This document shows, piece by piece, positions 32,068 through 40,793 of a stretch of 64,000 bases of DNA; position 1 is the stretch's first letter; every line of letters starts with the position of its first letter. This stretch comes from VXYL01 sp965199915 (lineage in GTDB: Bacteria; Pseudomonadota; Gammaproteobacteria; Pseudomonadales; Azotimanducaceae): contig OZ241348.1 in the NCBI GenBank assembly GCA_965199915.1, positions 4,216,001-4,280,000 of the forward strand. The letters are read 5' to 3'. The notes beneath the pieces are model-generated. The model did not search any database, was not told the origin of the DNA, and was given only the letters and a program-made list of their open reading frames with translations. A program made the translations under genes and the position numbers.

Positions 32068-33282
32068 ATGGCATCCCCCAACCTCAGCAACGCCGCCGCC
32101 ATCGTCGGCGCGGCGGAAAGCGACGTCATCGGCTATCCGATGGAGCTCATTGGCGAGCGCGTCACCTCGCTGCAACACCACATCCAAGCGATCAAGAACG
32201 TCTCGACGCTGACCGGCATCCCCATCGCGGACATCCAAGGCGTGTTCTCCGCCGGCTGGAGCGGCGAGTTGTGCGAACACTTGGGGCTGCGTCCGCGCTA
32301 TCTGGACACCACCTCGGTGGGCGGCTGCTCGTTTCAGATCCACGTTCACCACGCCTTGGCCGCCATCCACGCCGGCATCATCGACATCGCCTTGGTGAGC
32401 CACGGCGAGGCCGGTTGGTCGTACCGCGGCGGTGGTGGAGGGGGCGGCGGCCGCGGCCCCATCAGCCCCGGCGCCGAGATGACCATCCCCTACGGCACCT
32501 TCGGCGCGCCTTCGCAGTACGCGCACGCGATGGTGCGGCACTTCCACCGCTTCGGCACCTGCCAAGAGGACTTCGCCCACATCGCGGTGGTCACGCGCCA
32601 GTGGGCGACGCTCAACCCCCGCGCCGTGATGTACGACAAAACGCAAAGCCCCTTCGGCGGCCCCATCACCATTGAGGACGTGATGGAGGCGCGCCTCATC
32701 GCCTGGCCGCTCACCCTCTACCACTGCTGCCTCGTCACCGACCACGGCGGCGCGGTGATCGTCGCCCGCCCGGAGATCGCCCGCGGCCTGCGCACGAATC
32801 CGGTGTGGATCGCCGGCGCCGGCGAATCCATGGGCCATCAGAACATGCTGGAAATGGAGGACTTCACCGCCACCTCCGCCGCCCGCTCCGCGGCCACCGC
32901 CTACAAGATGGCGGGCCTCGGCCCGGCGGACATGGAGATGGCCATGATCTACGATTCCTTCACCATCACCGCCGGCATCACCGCCGAGATGCTCGGCCTC
33001 GCGCCGCGCGGCGAGGGCTACACGCTCTGGAAGAACGGCGACGCCGCGCCGGGCGGCCGGCTGCCGATCAACACCAACGGCGGCGGCCTTTCCTTCAACC
33101 ACTCCGGCATGTACGGCATGCAACTCTTGGTGGAAGCCTACCGCCAGCTCTCGCGCACCGCCGAGGACGGCGTGAACGGCGTGGAAGGAAAGCAAACCCC
33201 GGCCACCGCGTGCGTTGTGAACGGCACCGGCGGCACGCTCTCCACCACCGGAACCTTGGTTCTGACCGCGGACGACAGGTGA
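32068..33282 (+). CDS. Thiolase-superfamily protein (SCP-x/lipid-transfer thiolase type)
   Basis: 404 residues from ATG 32068 with GGAGGAG about 11 bases upstream. Overall it follows non-canonical thiolases that pair with DUF35 proteins: AAIVGAAESDVIGYP, the nucleophile region TTSVGGCSFQIHVHHA (C87), LPINTNGGGLSFNHSGMYGM for the His-containing segment and VVNGTGGTLSTTGTLVL at the end. The CGSG-type motif of degradative thiolases is replaced, so it may act as a retro-aldolase or cleaving thiolase together with its DUF35 partner. An odd run of eight glycines (about 121-128) lies in a surface loop. With the acyl-CoA dehydrogenases at 49.7-52 kb this suggests catabolism of complex acyl-CoAs. Confidence 0.9.
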   Translation: MASPNLSNAAAIVGAAESDVIGYPMELIGERVTSLQHHIQAIKNVSTLTGIPIADIQGVFSAGWSGELCEHLGLRPRYLDTTSVGGCSFQIHVHHALAAIHAGIIDIALVSHGEAGWSYRGGGGGGGGRGPISPGAEMTIPYGTFGAPSQYAHAMVRHFHRFGTCQEDFAHIAVVTRQWATLNPRAVMYDKTQSPFGGPITIEDVMEARLIAWPLTLYHCCLVTDHGGAVIVARPEIARGLRTNPVWIAGAGESMGHQNMLEMEDFTATSAARSAATAYKMAGLGPADMEMAMIYDSFTITAGITAEMLGLAPRGEGYTLWKNGDAAPGGRLPINTNGGGLSFNHSGMYGMQLLVEAYRQLSRTAEDGVNGVEGKQTPATACVVNGTGGTLSTTGTLVLTADDR

Positions 33283-33357
33283 GGAACGCGCAAGGCGTTC
33301 TTGGCGGTCGCAGGACTCGGTCGAGGGGATGCGGGCGTTCGCGGATCGCCGTGAGAC

Positions 33358-34213
33358 CGCCTCACCTTACCGCGACAGGTTGGTGAGGCGCCCGGCGTCG
33401 TCTTGCAGCAGACTCATCACCGCCAATACACCGTCGGACTCCACCAACAGCCGCCACTTGCCCGAACCTTCGGCCAGCGCTCCGGCGACGCCGTCGGCCC
33501 CGCCCGTCTTGAGGTCCTCCGCCGTCAAGTCGCGCGTGGCGTTGGCGGGGATCGTCAAGCGCACCGGGTCTGCCGCCGGCGTGCCGTCGTCGTCGGTGCC
33601 GGTGATGCGCACGTTCGCCGGCGTGTCGCCCATGTTGACGACACGCAGCCAGCTCGCTTGGCGCGTGTTGCGCGCTGGATTGAAGAAAACGATCCGGTGC
33701 GCTCCCGTCCCTGTGACCGGCGCTGTCTCGTGGATGCTGTCCACGAATCCGCTCGTTGTCCGCACATAGCCGTACACGCCGAGGTCCAAGTCCGAGTGCA
33801 GCTTGCAAGCGCCAATCGCCCTGCGCGACGGCCAGTCCGGTCAACCCCTTGGCGTTGCCCTGTTCGAGTTGGCGGGAGTTGAAGTGGACGGCGCCGTGCG
33901 CGGGCAACGCACGCGTACCCGCCGGCGCCGCGTTCCCGTCGGAGTCGAACGCCCGAACCCGCACGCTGCCGGCGCGTGGCGACTGGTTGACCACGCGAAC
34001 GAAGCCCTCTCGTCCCGGCGAAGCCGCGGAAGGGAAGAGCGGCAGGTGATGGACCCCGCCGCTGCCGGAGGTCTCGGTTGAAAGGTTCGCACGATGTCCG
34101 GCAGGGCTGTCGAGCACGCTGAGAACATGCACGCCGTCGTAGGAAGTCGCCGTCAGCCGCCACTTGCCCACGCCGTCGCCCAGGCCGCCGTCCACGATGC
34201 CGGGGCCGACGCC
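33358..34213 (-). pseudogene. Recent truncated copy of the third LRR gene's 3' end (last A-B part)
   Basis: About 855 bases match 42108-42962 with roughly a dozen differences that I can spot. It encodes the end of the A-B-A-B module (HFNS, FNPARN, GSGKWRL, RLTNLSR) but has no start, no LRRs and no signal peptide. An extra T at about 33803 (GCTTGC against GCTGC in the intact gene) shifts the frame. The right edge is abrupt: after gccgacgcc the sequence switches to an unrelated lipocalin-like coding fragment. A dead duplicate made recently. Confidence 0.9.
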
Positions 34214-34866
34214 TGTGGCGGTTTCGGACGTGGCGGCGCGCCGTCACTTGCACGAGGAGCGTTTCGCGCGCGGTCATCCGGCCCTGGCCGGCGCCCGCGC
34301 GACGCCCTTTGAGGTGCATTTGGAAAGCTGGCGGCTGGCCAGTGTGGCGTCGGACGCGCCAGAGGCGGACACGTCCGCGGCAACGGCCTTCTGGCCCCTG
34401 CGGCTGGAAGCCGCGGCAACCCGGTTCGCGATCGACCTCGTCTTGCGCGGCGGCAAACCGATCGTGCGCCAAGGCGAGAGCGGCCTTTCCCGAGAAGGAC
34501 CGAACAACGCCTCCTACTACTATTCCATTCCGCGCATTGACGCCCAGGGGCGGCTGCGTGTGGACGGCGAGACGCACCACGTCGCCGGCGGGGCGTGGCT
34601 GGACCGCGAGTGGAGCACCAGCGCGCTGGTGCCGGAGTACGCCGGTTGGGATTGGTTCGCGCTGCGCTTGGACGACGGCCGCGATTTGATGTTGTATCGC
34701 ATGCGCCGCGAAGACGGGCAGCCGTCCGGCTACGACTCCGGGGCGTTGATCAACGCCGCCGGCGAAGCGCGCATTCTCCGTGCCGAGGAGTTTGCGCTCA
34801 CTGCGCTGGAACACTGGCGCGAGTGGCCCATCGCGTGGCGGTTGACGCTGCGCGGCGAGCCCCTGC
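34214..34866 (+). pseudogene. Internal fragment of an AttH/CrtC-like lipocalin-domain protein
   Basis: The translated piece runs from RRHLHEERFARGHPALAG through GNASYYYSIPRI-like NNASYYYSIPRIDAQGRL, GGAWLDREWSTSALVPEYAGWDWFALRLDDGRDLMLYRMR to WPIAWRLTLRGEPL. This is the middle of the carotenoid-1,2-hydratase/AttH-like family of secreted lipocalin-domain proteins. The N-terminal domain start and the C-terminal end are missing. The left end joins the duplicated surface-protein tail and the right end joins the last codons of another A-B gene, so it cannot make a normal product. Confidence 0.8.
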
Positions 34867-34911
34867 GGGCACCTGACCAACCTCTCCTCCGGCGGCGCGG
34901 ATGGCTGGTGA
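34867..34911 (+). pseudogene. Orphan last 15 codons of an A-B surface-protein gene
   Basis: Read in its own frame this gives GHLTNLSSGGADGW and a TGA stop. GHLTNLS is the closing motif of module B in the LRR protein at 1116-5204. Only this stub is left, joined to the lipocalin fragment. Confidence 0.6.
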
Positions 34912-35117
34912 GGCAAGTGCGTCGCCGGCGGCTGCGGTCTCCCGCGCAGTGCTCACGCGAATGGGGCAGCGAGACCATGACGCTTGAGCGGCTTAGCGCG
35001 AGCATTTCGCCGCCAAGTCCTGGTTGTCGAGTTCGTCGAGTCGTTCGACATTGACATTGCATTCCACGCCATCTGTGGATAAGCTCTGCATAACGTGTCC
35101 ATGATCTGAGAGGAACC

Positions 35118-36266
35118 ATGCCCGCGCCCGAACCTCGTGGAGGTCATCGTTCGCGCAGCAGTGTGCGTTGGCAGCCTGCGGTCGGAATGAGGCCCCCCGT
35201 GCGAACGACGTCTCCGAAGCGATCAGAAGCGCTTCCGGCCCAGACGATGTGCGACGTTGCCCCAACGGTCGGTTGCCTGTTCAGCGGGATGGGAGGATTC
35301 GCGAGCGGAATGGTCGCCGCCGGCTTTCAGGTGGCTTGGGCGACAGACGACAATCGTGCCGCTTGTACCACCTTCCGCCACCGATTGCCGAGAGTGCGCG
35401 TTGTGGAAAAGGACATTAGGGATGTGACCATCGAACAAGATCAGCTGAAACCCGTTGATGTGCTGACCGCAGGATTCCCCTGCCAGAGCTTCTCCCAAGC
35501 CGGCGACCGCAAGGGCTTTGACGATGGGAGGGGCGAGGTCTTCTTCCACATCCCAAGGTTGCTGAAAGAGTTCGGCCCGACCAACCGGCCGAAAGTTGTT
35601 GTACTCGAGAATGTCGACTACATCATGTATGGCAACGACCACTGGTGGTTTGACCAGATCCAGCGCGAATTGCGAGGTGCTGGATATTGGTTTAGGCGCG
35701 AATCATGTTGGCGCGTCAACGTCAAGGACGTCACGGACGTGCCCCAAGATCGTCGTCGGGTATTCATGCTCGCTGCCTCAAGGCACTTCTTCCGGCGCAA
35801 TCCCTTCACAACAGCACCAGCAGACAATCCAAATCTGCGCGACCTCCACGACATCGTGGACCGGACTACAAAGTCGCCGGACGCTGACTATCTTCCATCC
35901 GACAACCGCTACCACAAGATGATCGCTAAAGGAATAGCTCAAGGATCCTCGCAACACAGCCTTTACCAACTGCGTCGGTCGTATGTTCGCGAGAAATCCA
36001 GTGGTCTCTGCCCAACACTGACCGCCAATATGGGTACAGGTGGCCACAACGTCCCTTTCATCAAGGACGAATGGGGCATTCGGAGATTACGCATCGATGA
36101 AGTGGCGCAGCTGCAAGGATTCGACGCTGAAGCGCTCTTCCCGGAGCTACCAGACAACGAGAAGTACCGACTTCTCGGCAATGCCGTATGTCCGAAATTG
36201 GCACGAGTTGTAGGCGAGCGGTGCCTTGACGAGGTCCATAGCGAGGTCGTAGCATGGAAGGAATAG
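35118..36266 (+). CDS. DNA (cytosine-5) methyltransferase
   Basis: 382 residues from ATG 35118, preceded by GAGAGGA; ATG 35247 would start closer to where homologues begin, and residues 1-45 look unconserved. All key C5-methyltransferase motifs are present: VGCLFSGMGGFASG (SAM binding, about 51-64), PCQSFSQAG with the catalytic cysteine (121-129), VVLENVDYI (motif VI), QDRRRVFML (motif VIII) and LLGNAVCPKLARVV (motif X). The target sequence cannot be predicted. The next gene starts 13 bases inside this one, so it leads a tight operon with a GHKL ATPase. Base composition is noticeably lower in GC than in flanking chromosome, which suggests acquisition. No restriction endonuclease of known type adjoins it. 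Confidence 0.92.
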   Translation: MPAPEPRGGHRSRSSVRWQPAVGMRPPVRTTSPKRSEALPAQTMCDVAPTVGCLFSGMGGFASGMVAAGFQVAWATDDNRAACTTFRHRLPRVRVVEKDIRDVTIEQDQLKPVDVLTAGFPCQSFSQAGDRKGFDDGRGEVFFHIPRLLKEFGPTNRPKVVVLENVDYIMYGNDHWWFDQIQRELRGAGYWFRRESCWRVNVKDVTDVPQDRRRVFMLAASRHFFRRNPFTTAPADNPNLRDLHDIVDRTTKSPDADYLPSDNRYHKMIAKGIAQGSSQHSLYQLRRSYVREKSSGLCPTLTANMGTGGHNVPFIKDEWGIRRLRIDEVAQLQGFDAEALFPELPDNEKYRLLGNAVCPKLARVVGERCLDEVHSEVVAWKE

Positions 36267-38188
36267 GCTGGCGCTTCCCACTCACGGACGGTGGAACCGA
36301 GGACGGCTACAACAACCCGGGCATGGCGCACTTCGGCGGGTCTCCTCTCGGGAGCTTGGCGCGGGAGACGATTCAGAACTCGCTCGATGCCAAGACGGAC
36401 TCTGCCGATGACGTCCAAGTCGTATTCGACTTGGTCAGAGTCAAAGGATCGGGATTGGGACAAGAGCAGCTCGTACAACATGTGAGCGCTTGCTTGCCAG
36501 TTGCCGAAAACGCGAAAAATGACAGAGCCGTGCAGGAGCTGCGGCGTGCGCTCAACCTGCTCGATAAGAAAGAAATCACCTTCCTTCGTGTGGCGGATTA
36601 CAACACGATAGGGCTAGATGGCGAACGGTGGAAGGCTCTGGTGAAGTCTCAAGGGTCGAGTTACAAACAAGATCGGGTTGCTGGTGGTTCGCACGGTATT
36701 GGGAAGTACGCGCCTTTTGTGGTGTCGCAGCTAAGGACGGTATTCTATTGGTCCATGTCTGGTACGGCCAAGTGCTGCCAAGGAAAGGCTGTCTTGATGT
36801 CGCACGACTCGCCCGGCGGCACAACTCGAGGTGAGGGGTTCTTTGGGATTACCGAAGGTTGCGAGAAACTACAGGGTCGTGATATTCCTAAGGACATAGA
36901 GAAGGTCGAGGAAAGACGGGACAGCCCCGGCACCTCTCTGTGGATTGCCGGGTTTGCCGATGAACGTGGTTGGCAGAGTCGAGTAGCGAAGAGCGTCGTG
37001 GAGAGCTACTTCTGCGCCATTGCTGAAGGTCGCTTAGAGGTCCTTGTCGAGCCGGAGTCTGGTGACTCGATGTTTGACCATTGGCAGATCGACAACAACA
37101 CGCTCGCAGACACGTTTGATGGTCTTTTGCGTGCTTTACGTGCGAACTTCGACGACGACGGCGATGCGCTCGAAGAAGCGTACGCGTTCTACCGTGCACT
37201 TGAAAGTGGCGAGAGCATTGTCAAGGAACTTGAGGATAAAGACTTGGGCCATTGTCGGCTGTGGATTCTCGTAGAAGAAGGCTTGCCGCGAAAAGTTGGC
37301 CTAATTCGCAAGACCGGCATGTTGATTACGTCGAAGCAAGACAAGCTGCTTCAATTTCGGAACCTGCAAGATTTCGCGGCGGTGCTTCGCTTCGAAGCGG
37401 AGAAAGGCAATGAACTCTTGCGTGACATGGAGAACCCAGAGCACGACCAGTTTGAGCCGGATCGGCTTGACGAGGCGGACCGAAGGCGTGGTCGGAGAGC
37501 CCTCAATCGCATAGTGGAGTGGGTTCGTCGCGAGTTGCGAGAGGTCGCTGCAGTGCCGACGACGGGCACGCCAGAAGTGGTATCGGAGCTCGCTCGCCTC
37601 TTGCCAGACATCGAGCCCGACGAGTCGTTCGGCGATGGAGAAAGAGTCGAGCAGGGTTTCGGAACAAAGGATGTGATCCAACTACGTCCCATTCGCCGCA
37701 CTCGGAACGCGTCGCTTCCCGACGCATCGGGCGACGACACGGGCGACGATGGGGAAAGGCAGGAAGGTAGCGCGGGGCCAATCGAACGGCAGCGCGAAGG
37801 CAACGGCGGCGTTCCTGGCGGTGCTGGAGGAGATGAAGACAGAACGGGCGACAGCGGCGCGGCTGGCGGAGGTCGCGCACGAAGTGCCGTTTCATTTAGT
37901 GACTTTCGACTTCTTGCCGGTGCGGGAGATGGGATTCGCGTTGCGTTCACGCCAACGGAGGACGCGAAGGCAGTTCGGCTTGATCTCGCAGAGGCCGGTG
38001 ACTCGAATGTCGTGCGTCGCTCGGACCTCCGCGTGGTGGTGCCGGGCGGAGTCGTGGCGCTTGCCGCTCATTCCTTGGACTTCAAGGCGGGTCAACGCAT
38101 CGTCTTGGAGGTTGTCGGCGACGAGCCATTGGATGGTCGCGCCTGGAGACTTCAACCTGTCATTGGTGACATCGGAGCCGAAGGATGA
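36254..38188 (+). CDS. GHKL (MORC/MutL-like) ATPase, putative defence component
   Basis: 644 residues from ATG 36254, overlapping the methyltransferase gene by 13 bases. Bergerat ATP-binding fold: ETIQNSLDAK (38-47) is the N-box with its catalytic E and Mg-binding N; VADYNTIGLDG (113-123) fits the DxG box; GGSHGIGKYAPF (144-155) is the glycine-rich lid. The middle is mixed and unrecognised. A glycine- and acid-rich linker at about 495-550 separates a C-terminal beta-rich domain of about 95 residues (FSDFRLLAG...GRAWRLQPV). MORC-type GHKL ATPases beside cytosine methyltransferases have been noted in prokaryotic restriction-like loci. By analogy this could be an ATP-driven DNA clamp controlling restriction; that is inference. 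ATGA overlap with the next gene. Confidence 0.82.
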   Translation: MEGIGWRFPLTDGGTEDGYNNPGMAHFGGSPLGSLARETIQNSLDAKTDSADDVQVVFDLVRVKGSGLGQEQLVQHVSACLPVAENAKNDRAVQELRRALNLLDKKEITFLRVADYNTIGLDGERWKALVKSQGSSYKQDRVAGGSHGIGKYAPFVVSQLRTVFYWSMSGTAKCCQGKAVLMSHDSPGGTTRGEGFFGITEGCEKLQGRDIPKDIEKVEERRDSPGTSLWIAGFADERGWQSRVAKSVVESYFCAIAEGRLEVLVEPESGDSMFDHWQIDNNTLADTFDGLLRALRANFDDDGDALEEAYAFYRALESGESIVKELEDKDLGHCRLWILVEEGLPRKVGLIRKTGMLITSKQDKLLQFRNLQDFAAVLRFEAEKGNELLRDMENPEHDQFEPDRLDEADRRRGRRALNRIVEWVRRELREVAAVPTTGTPEVVSELARLLPDIEPDESFGDGERVEQGFGTKDVIQLRPIRRTRNASLPDASGDDTGDDGERQEGSAGPIERQREGNGGVPGGAGGDEDRTGDSGAAGGGRARSAVSFSDFRLLAGAGDGIRVAFTPTEDAKAVRLDLAEAGDSNVVRRSDLRVVVPGGVVALAAHSLDFKAGQRIVLEVVGDEPLDGRAWRLQPVIGDIGAEG

Positions 38189-38974
38189 AGTTCGATCTCA
38201 AGAAGGCGTTCCCGCACCCCGTCCTCAGGCCTCACAGTAACGACTATCCAGACGCCGAGTTCCAGGTCCAAATGGACCTCCGACGACAACGAGGCGCTTC
38301 GCGCGTCGACATCGCTGCCGACTTCAGCCTGAGCGACGAGGACATCCTTGAGCAAATCGAAGCGGGCGCTGCCAGCTTCATGCTTATCCTCGAGTGCTCG
38401 ACGACCCACACAAGGAAAGCATACAGGACCTCGGATTCGCACTTGGAGGACACAATTGTCGCCCGGTTTGTTGCGTGGCCTTGTCGAAATGCGGCCTTTC
38501 GTGGTGGCGACGCGGTTGATTCGCGACTTTAGGTCGCGTGGGTGGCACGAGGAATTTACGGACGCACCCTCAGTGACCGCGGCAGCCGGTACTGTGCTTA
38601 CGCCCATAGCCAACTGGCGAGAGGGACGATGGAATTGCAACATCGAGGATGAACAAGTAAAGATCCAACTGTCCAACAACGATCACCAGCGACTCACGAG
38701 GGCGAGAAAGTCCCTCGACGGCAAGGCGGACGCGAACTATCTGATGAATGGCATCTACCTGCCGGCTCTCCATTACGTTTTGGTCGAGGCGGACTCGAGC
38801 GAAAGTGACTACGAGGGGCGACGGTGGTTTCGTTCTTTGGATGCGAAGCTCAAGGAGCACAAACTTCAGCAGCTTGGCACCAAACACGCGAATAGGCTAG
38901 AGGATGCACAACGGCTTCTGGAAGACCCATTCGGTTCGATGCCTTGCCTTGATGATGATTGGGCTACCGAATGA
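38185..38974 (+). CDS. Unknown operon protein, split by a frameshift
   Basis: Starts at ATG 38185 (ATGA overlap with the GHKL gene) and should end at TGA 38974 (ATGA overlap with the next gene), about 262 residues. The first frame reads MKFDLKKAFPHPVLRPHSND and on to SDSHLEDT, then derails and stops at 38532. A frame one base over continues sensibly from about 38454 with LSPGLLRGLVEMRPFVVATRLIRDF and runs to the end. Skipping one A at about 38453 (GACACAATTG) rejoins them. The perfect ATGA junctions at both ends show that it was one gene. I recognise no domain; it is a mixed alpha/beta protein without membrane segments. The shift could be a mutation that disables the system, programmed frameshifting, or a read error. 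Confidence 0.7.
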
Positions 38975-39738
38975 GTCGTTTCCATTATTACACTGAAGCG
39001 GCGCTCCGGGCGATGAAAGCCCAAGTGGCGAACCATTTGGAGTGGTACTATCACGGAACGGACGATCCCCCACGACCGGTGGGCGTCGAACGAGCTCTCG
39101 GAGAGACCTATGTGGTCGCCACAGAACTTGCGCCGCTGCTTGACTGTGGCGGCCACAGCACCGTTCAGGATCCCCAAAACGCGATTCGCTTTTACGGTGC
39201 GCTGCGCGACCTCAAGCCGAAGGATGCGGCCGACGAGCGGTTTTGGACGTACCTATGCCACCGTGAATGCGCTGCCTACATACGGGAGCGGTGGTTGCAT
39301 GACCGGCCGACAGAGAACGACAACGCAGTACGGAAGGTCACAAATCACTTCTTCGCCAATGGGAACCGCGCACTGATACGCGACAACGCATTGTCCAGAT
39401 TGTGGTGGCTAGGGCACATCGCGAATGAAGTCGCGCCGGATGATCCACCGCTCTTTCTTCAGATCCTGATGCATCGACAGGACATTCGATCCGCCCTAAT
39501 CGAGCGGCCATCCGTGTCCATGAATCCCGAAATCCTGCGGGCGATCTACGCTGTCATGCTAGATCGCTGGCAGCGGGATGGACGCAAAAGCAAGCTGTTT
39601 GACCGCGATGTATTTCGAGACTGGATGATCCGCCTAAACCGTCGTGGTGGAGTGATGCTCCTTGACGCACTCCCGACGGAGGCATTGGGCGAGCTGCTTG
39701 AGGACGAGGCGACAGAAGCGCTTCGGCTGTCGGGCTAG
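38971..39738 (+). CDS. DUF6339-like protein, last gene of the methyltransferase/GHKL operon
   Basis: 255 residues from ATG 38971, overlapping the previous stop by ATGA. Features: ELAPLLDCGGHSTVQDPQNAIRFYGALRDL, then RFWTYLCHRECAAYIRERW, then NALSRLWWLGHIANEV and ALIERPSVSMNPEILRAI. The FW-YL...YIRERW and LSRLWWLG segments remind me of DUF6339 proteins found next to DNA methyltransferases; this is from memory and unverified. All-helical, soluble, no catalytic motif visible. It is the last gene; after it coding order breaks down, so if the system normally has a helicase, Z1-domain or nuclease subunit, it is not here. Confidence 0.72.
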   Translation: MSRFHYYTEAALRAMKAQVANHLEWYYHGTDDPPRPVGVERALGETYVVATELAPLLDCGGHSTVQDPQNAIRFYGALRDLKPKDAADERFWTYLCHRECAAYIRERWLHDRPTENDNAVRKVTNHFFANGNRALIRDNALSRLWWLGHIANEVAPDDPPLFLQILMHRQDIRSALIERPSVSMNPEILRAIYAVMLDRWQRDGRKSKLFDRDVFRDWMIRLNRRGGVMLLDALPTEALGELLEDEATEALRLSG

Positions 39739-40310
39739 ACCTTGGGGGGGACTCGGCCATGCTTGTCGTTCCCCGCCCAAGCGAGCGAATCATAATCCAC
39801 CGGCGACGGGTCGATCGATGCGTGGCTTGTCTTGCGATGCCAACATGCCCCAATCGAATCCGCTGAAGGCGTTGCTTGTACACATGGCGGTGAGCAGCTG
39901 GAACAGAGCGCCTGTTTTGGCCGAGCGACCGAATCCCAATCCGGTCGCACCGTTCGGCGAGATACGCCACCGCCTTGCGGCACTCCTCGACGGCGGTGCC
40001 GCGCTGGCGCAGGTCGTCCAGCACGTCGCCGAGGCGGCCCGCCTTGAGAATCCCGTAGCCGGCCTCTGCGCCCGGCGAGACGCTTGGTGCTCGCTGTGCC
40101 TGGCCGCCTGCGTTCGCGGCGGCGCGGCGCCGAGAGCTATGATCCCCGCGCCTGTCACAGCGGTCACAGCCGCCACATCCGTCGCCAACGGCGCGCATCC
40201 GCCATGTCCCTACCGCCGCCTCGCTCCCAACGCCCTCTCCCGACACGCCGATCTTGTCCGCGCTTGCCGGAGCGCTGGTGTTGCCGACGACCGCAACCGC
40301 CGTTGCCGCC
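39739..40310. other. 572 bases without a supportable gene
   Basis: Several overlapping frames are open but none has a plausible start, ribosome-binding site and consistent protein character. On the minus strand scraps such as GRLGDVLDDLRQRGTAVEECRKAVAYLAERC look protein-like but change frame repeatedly, so this may be a decayed gene. I could not identify it. Confidence 0.4.
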
Positions 40311-40598
40311 ATGATCCTATTCGACCGGGACGACGACGCCTACCGCGCACTTGGCTGGAGTTGCATCCCACCGGCTATGTTGTGAACGTGCGGCGCAAAC
40401 TCAGCCCGGACTATGTGGTGCTGCATCGCGCCGCGTGCCTCACCATCTCCAAGCCGCGCTCGCCCGGCGTCTACATACACGGAACATGGTTTTCGCAAGT
40501 TCTACGGCGCCACCATCGACGATGTCGCCGCCGCCCCGGAACGCTGCGGACGCGCGCGCGGATCGTTCACCAGCCGCTGCGGATTTTGCAAACCGTGA
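40311..40598 (+). pseudogene. Small conserved hypothetical protein with two frameshifts
   Basis: Pieces in successive frames read MILFDRDDDAYRA, then WLELHPTGYVVNVRRKLSPDYVVLHRAACLTISKP, then HGFRKFYGATIDDVAA and GSFTSRCGFCKP with a stop at 40598. This is the order of a widespread small protein of about 95 residues with a VxNxRR, VLHRAxC and CGxC pattern (function unknown). The frame breaks fall near 40350 (two extra bases) and near 40475 (one base), compensating each other in part. A decayed gene in the accessory zone. Confidence 0.65.
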
Positions 40599-40793
40599 TC
40601 GCGCGCGGCGCATCGCGTACAGCTGCGACGACCCAGCGCCGCCACGCCGGCCGTCACGGTCAAATCGAACCGAGGTGTGGGATCAAGGGCGCGCCAGCAA
40701 CGCCACGACGTTGGCCGCGGGGCGGCTCGGCGCGGCCCCGAACTATGCGCCGGCGGCGTCAGTCAGGCGCAAAGCCGTGGGCGTTCGGCGCGC

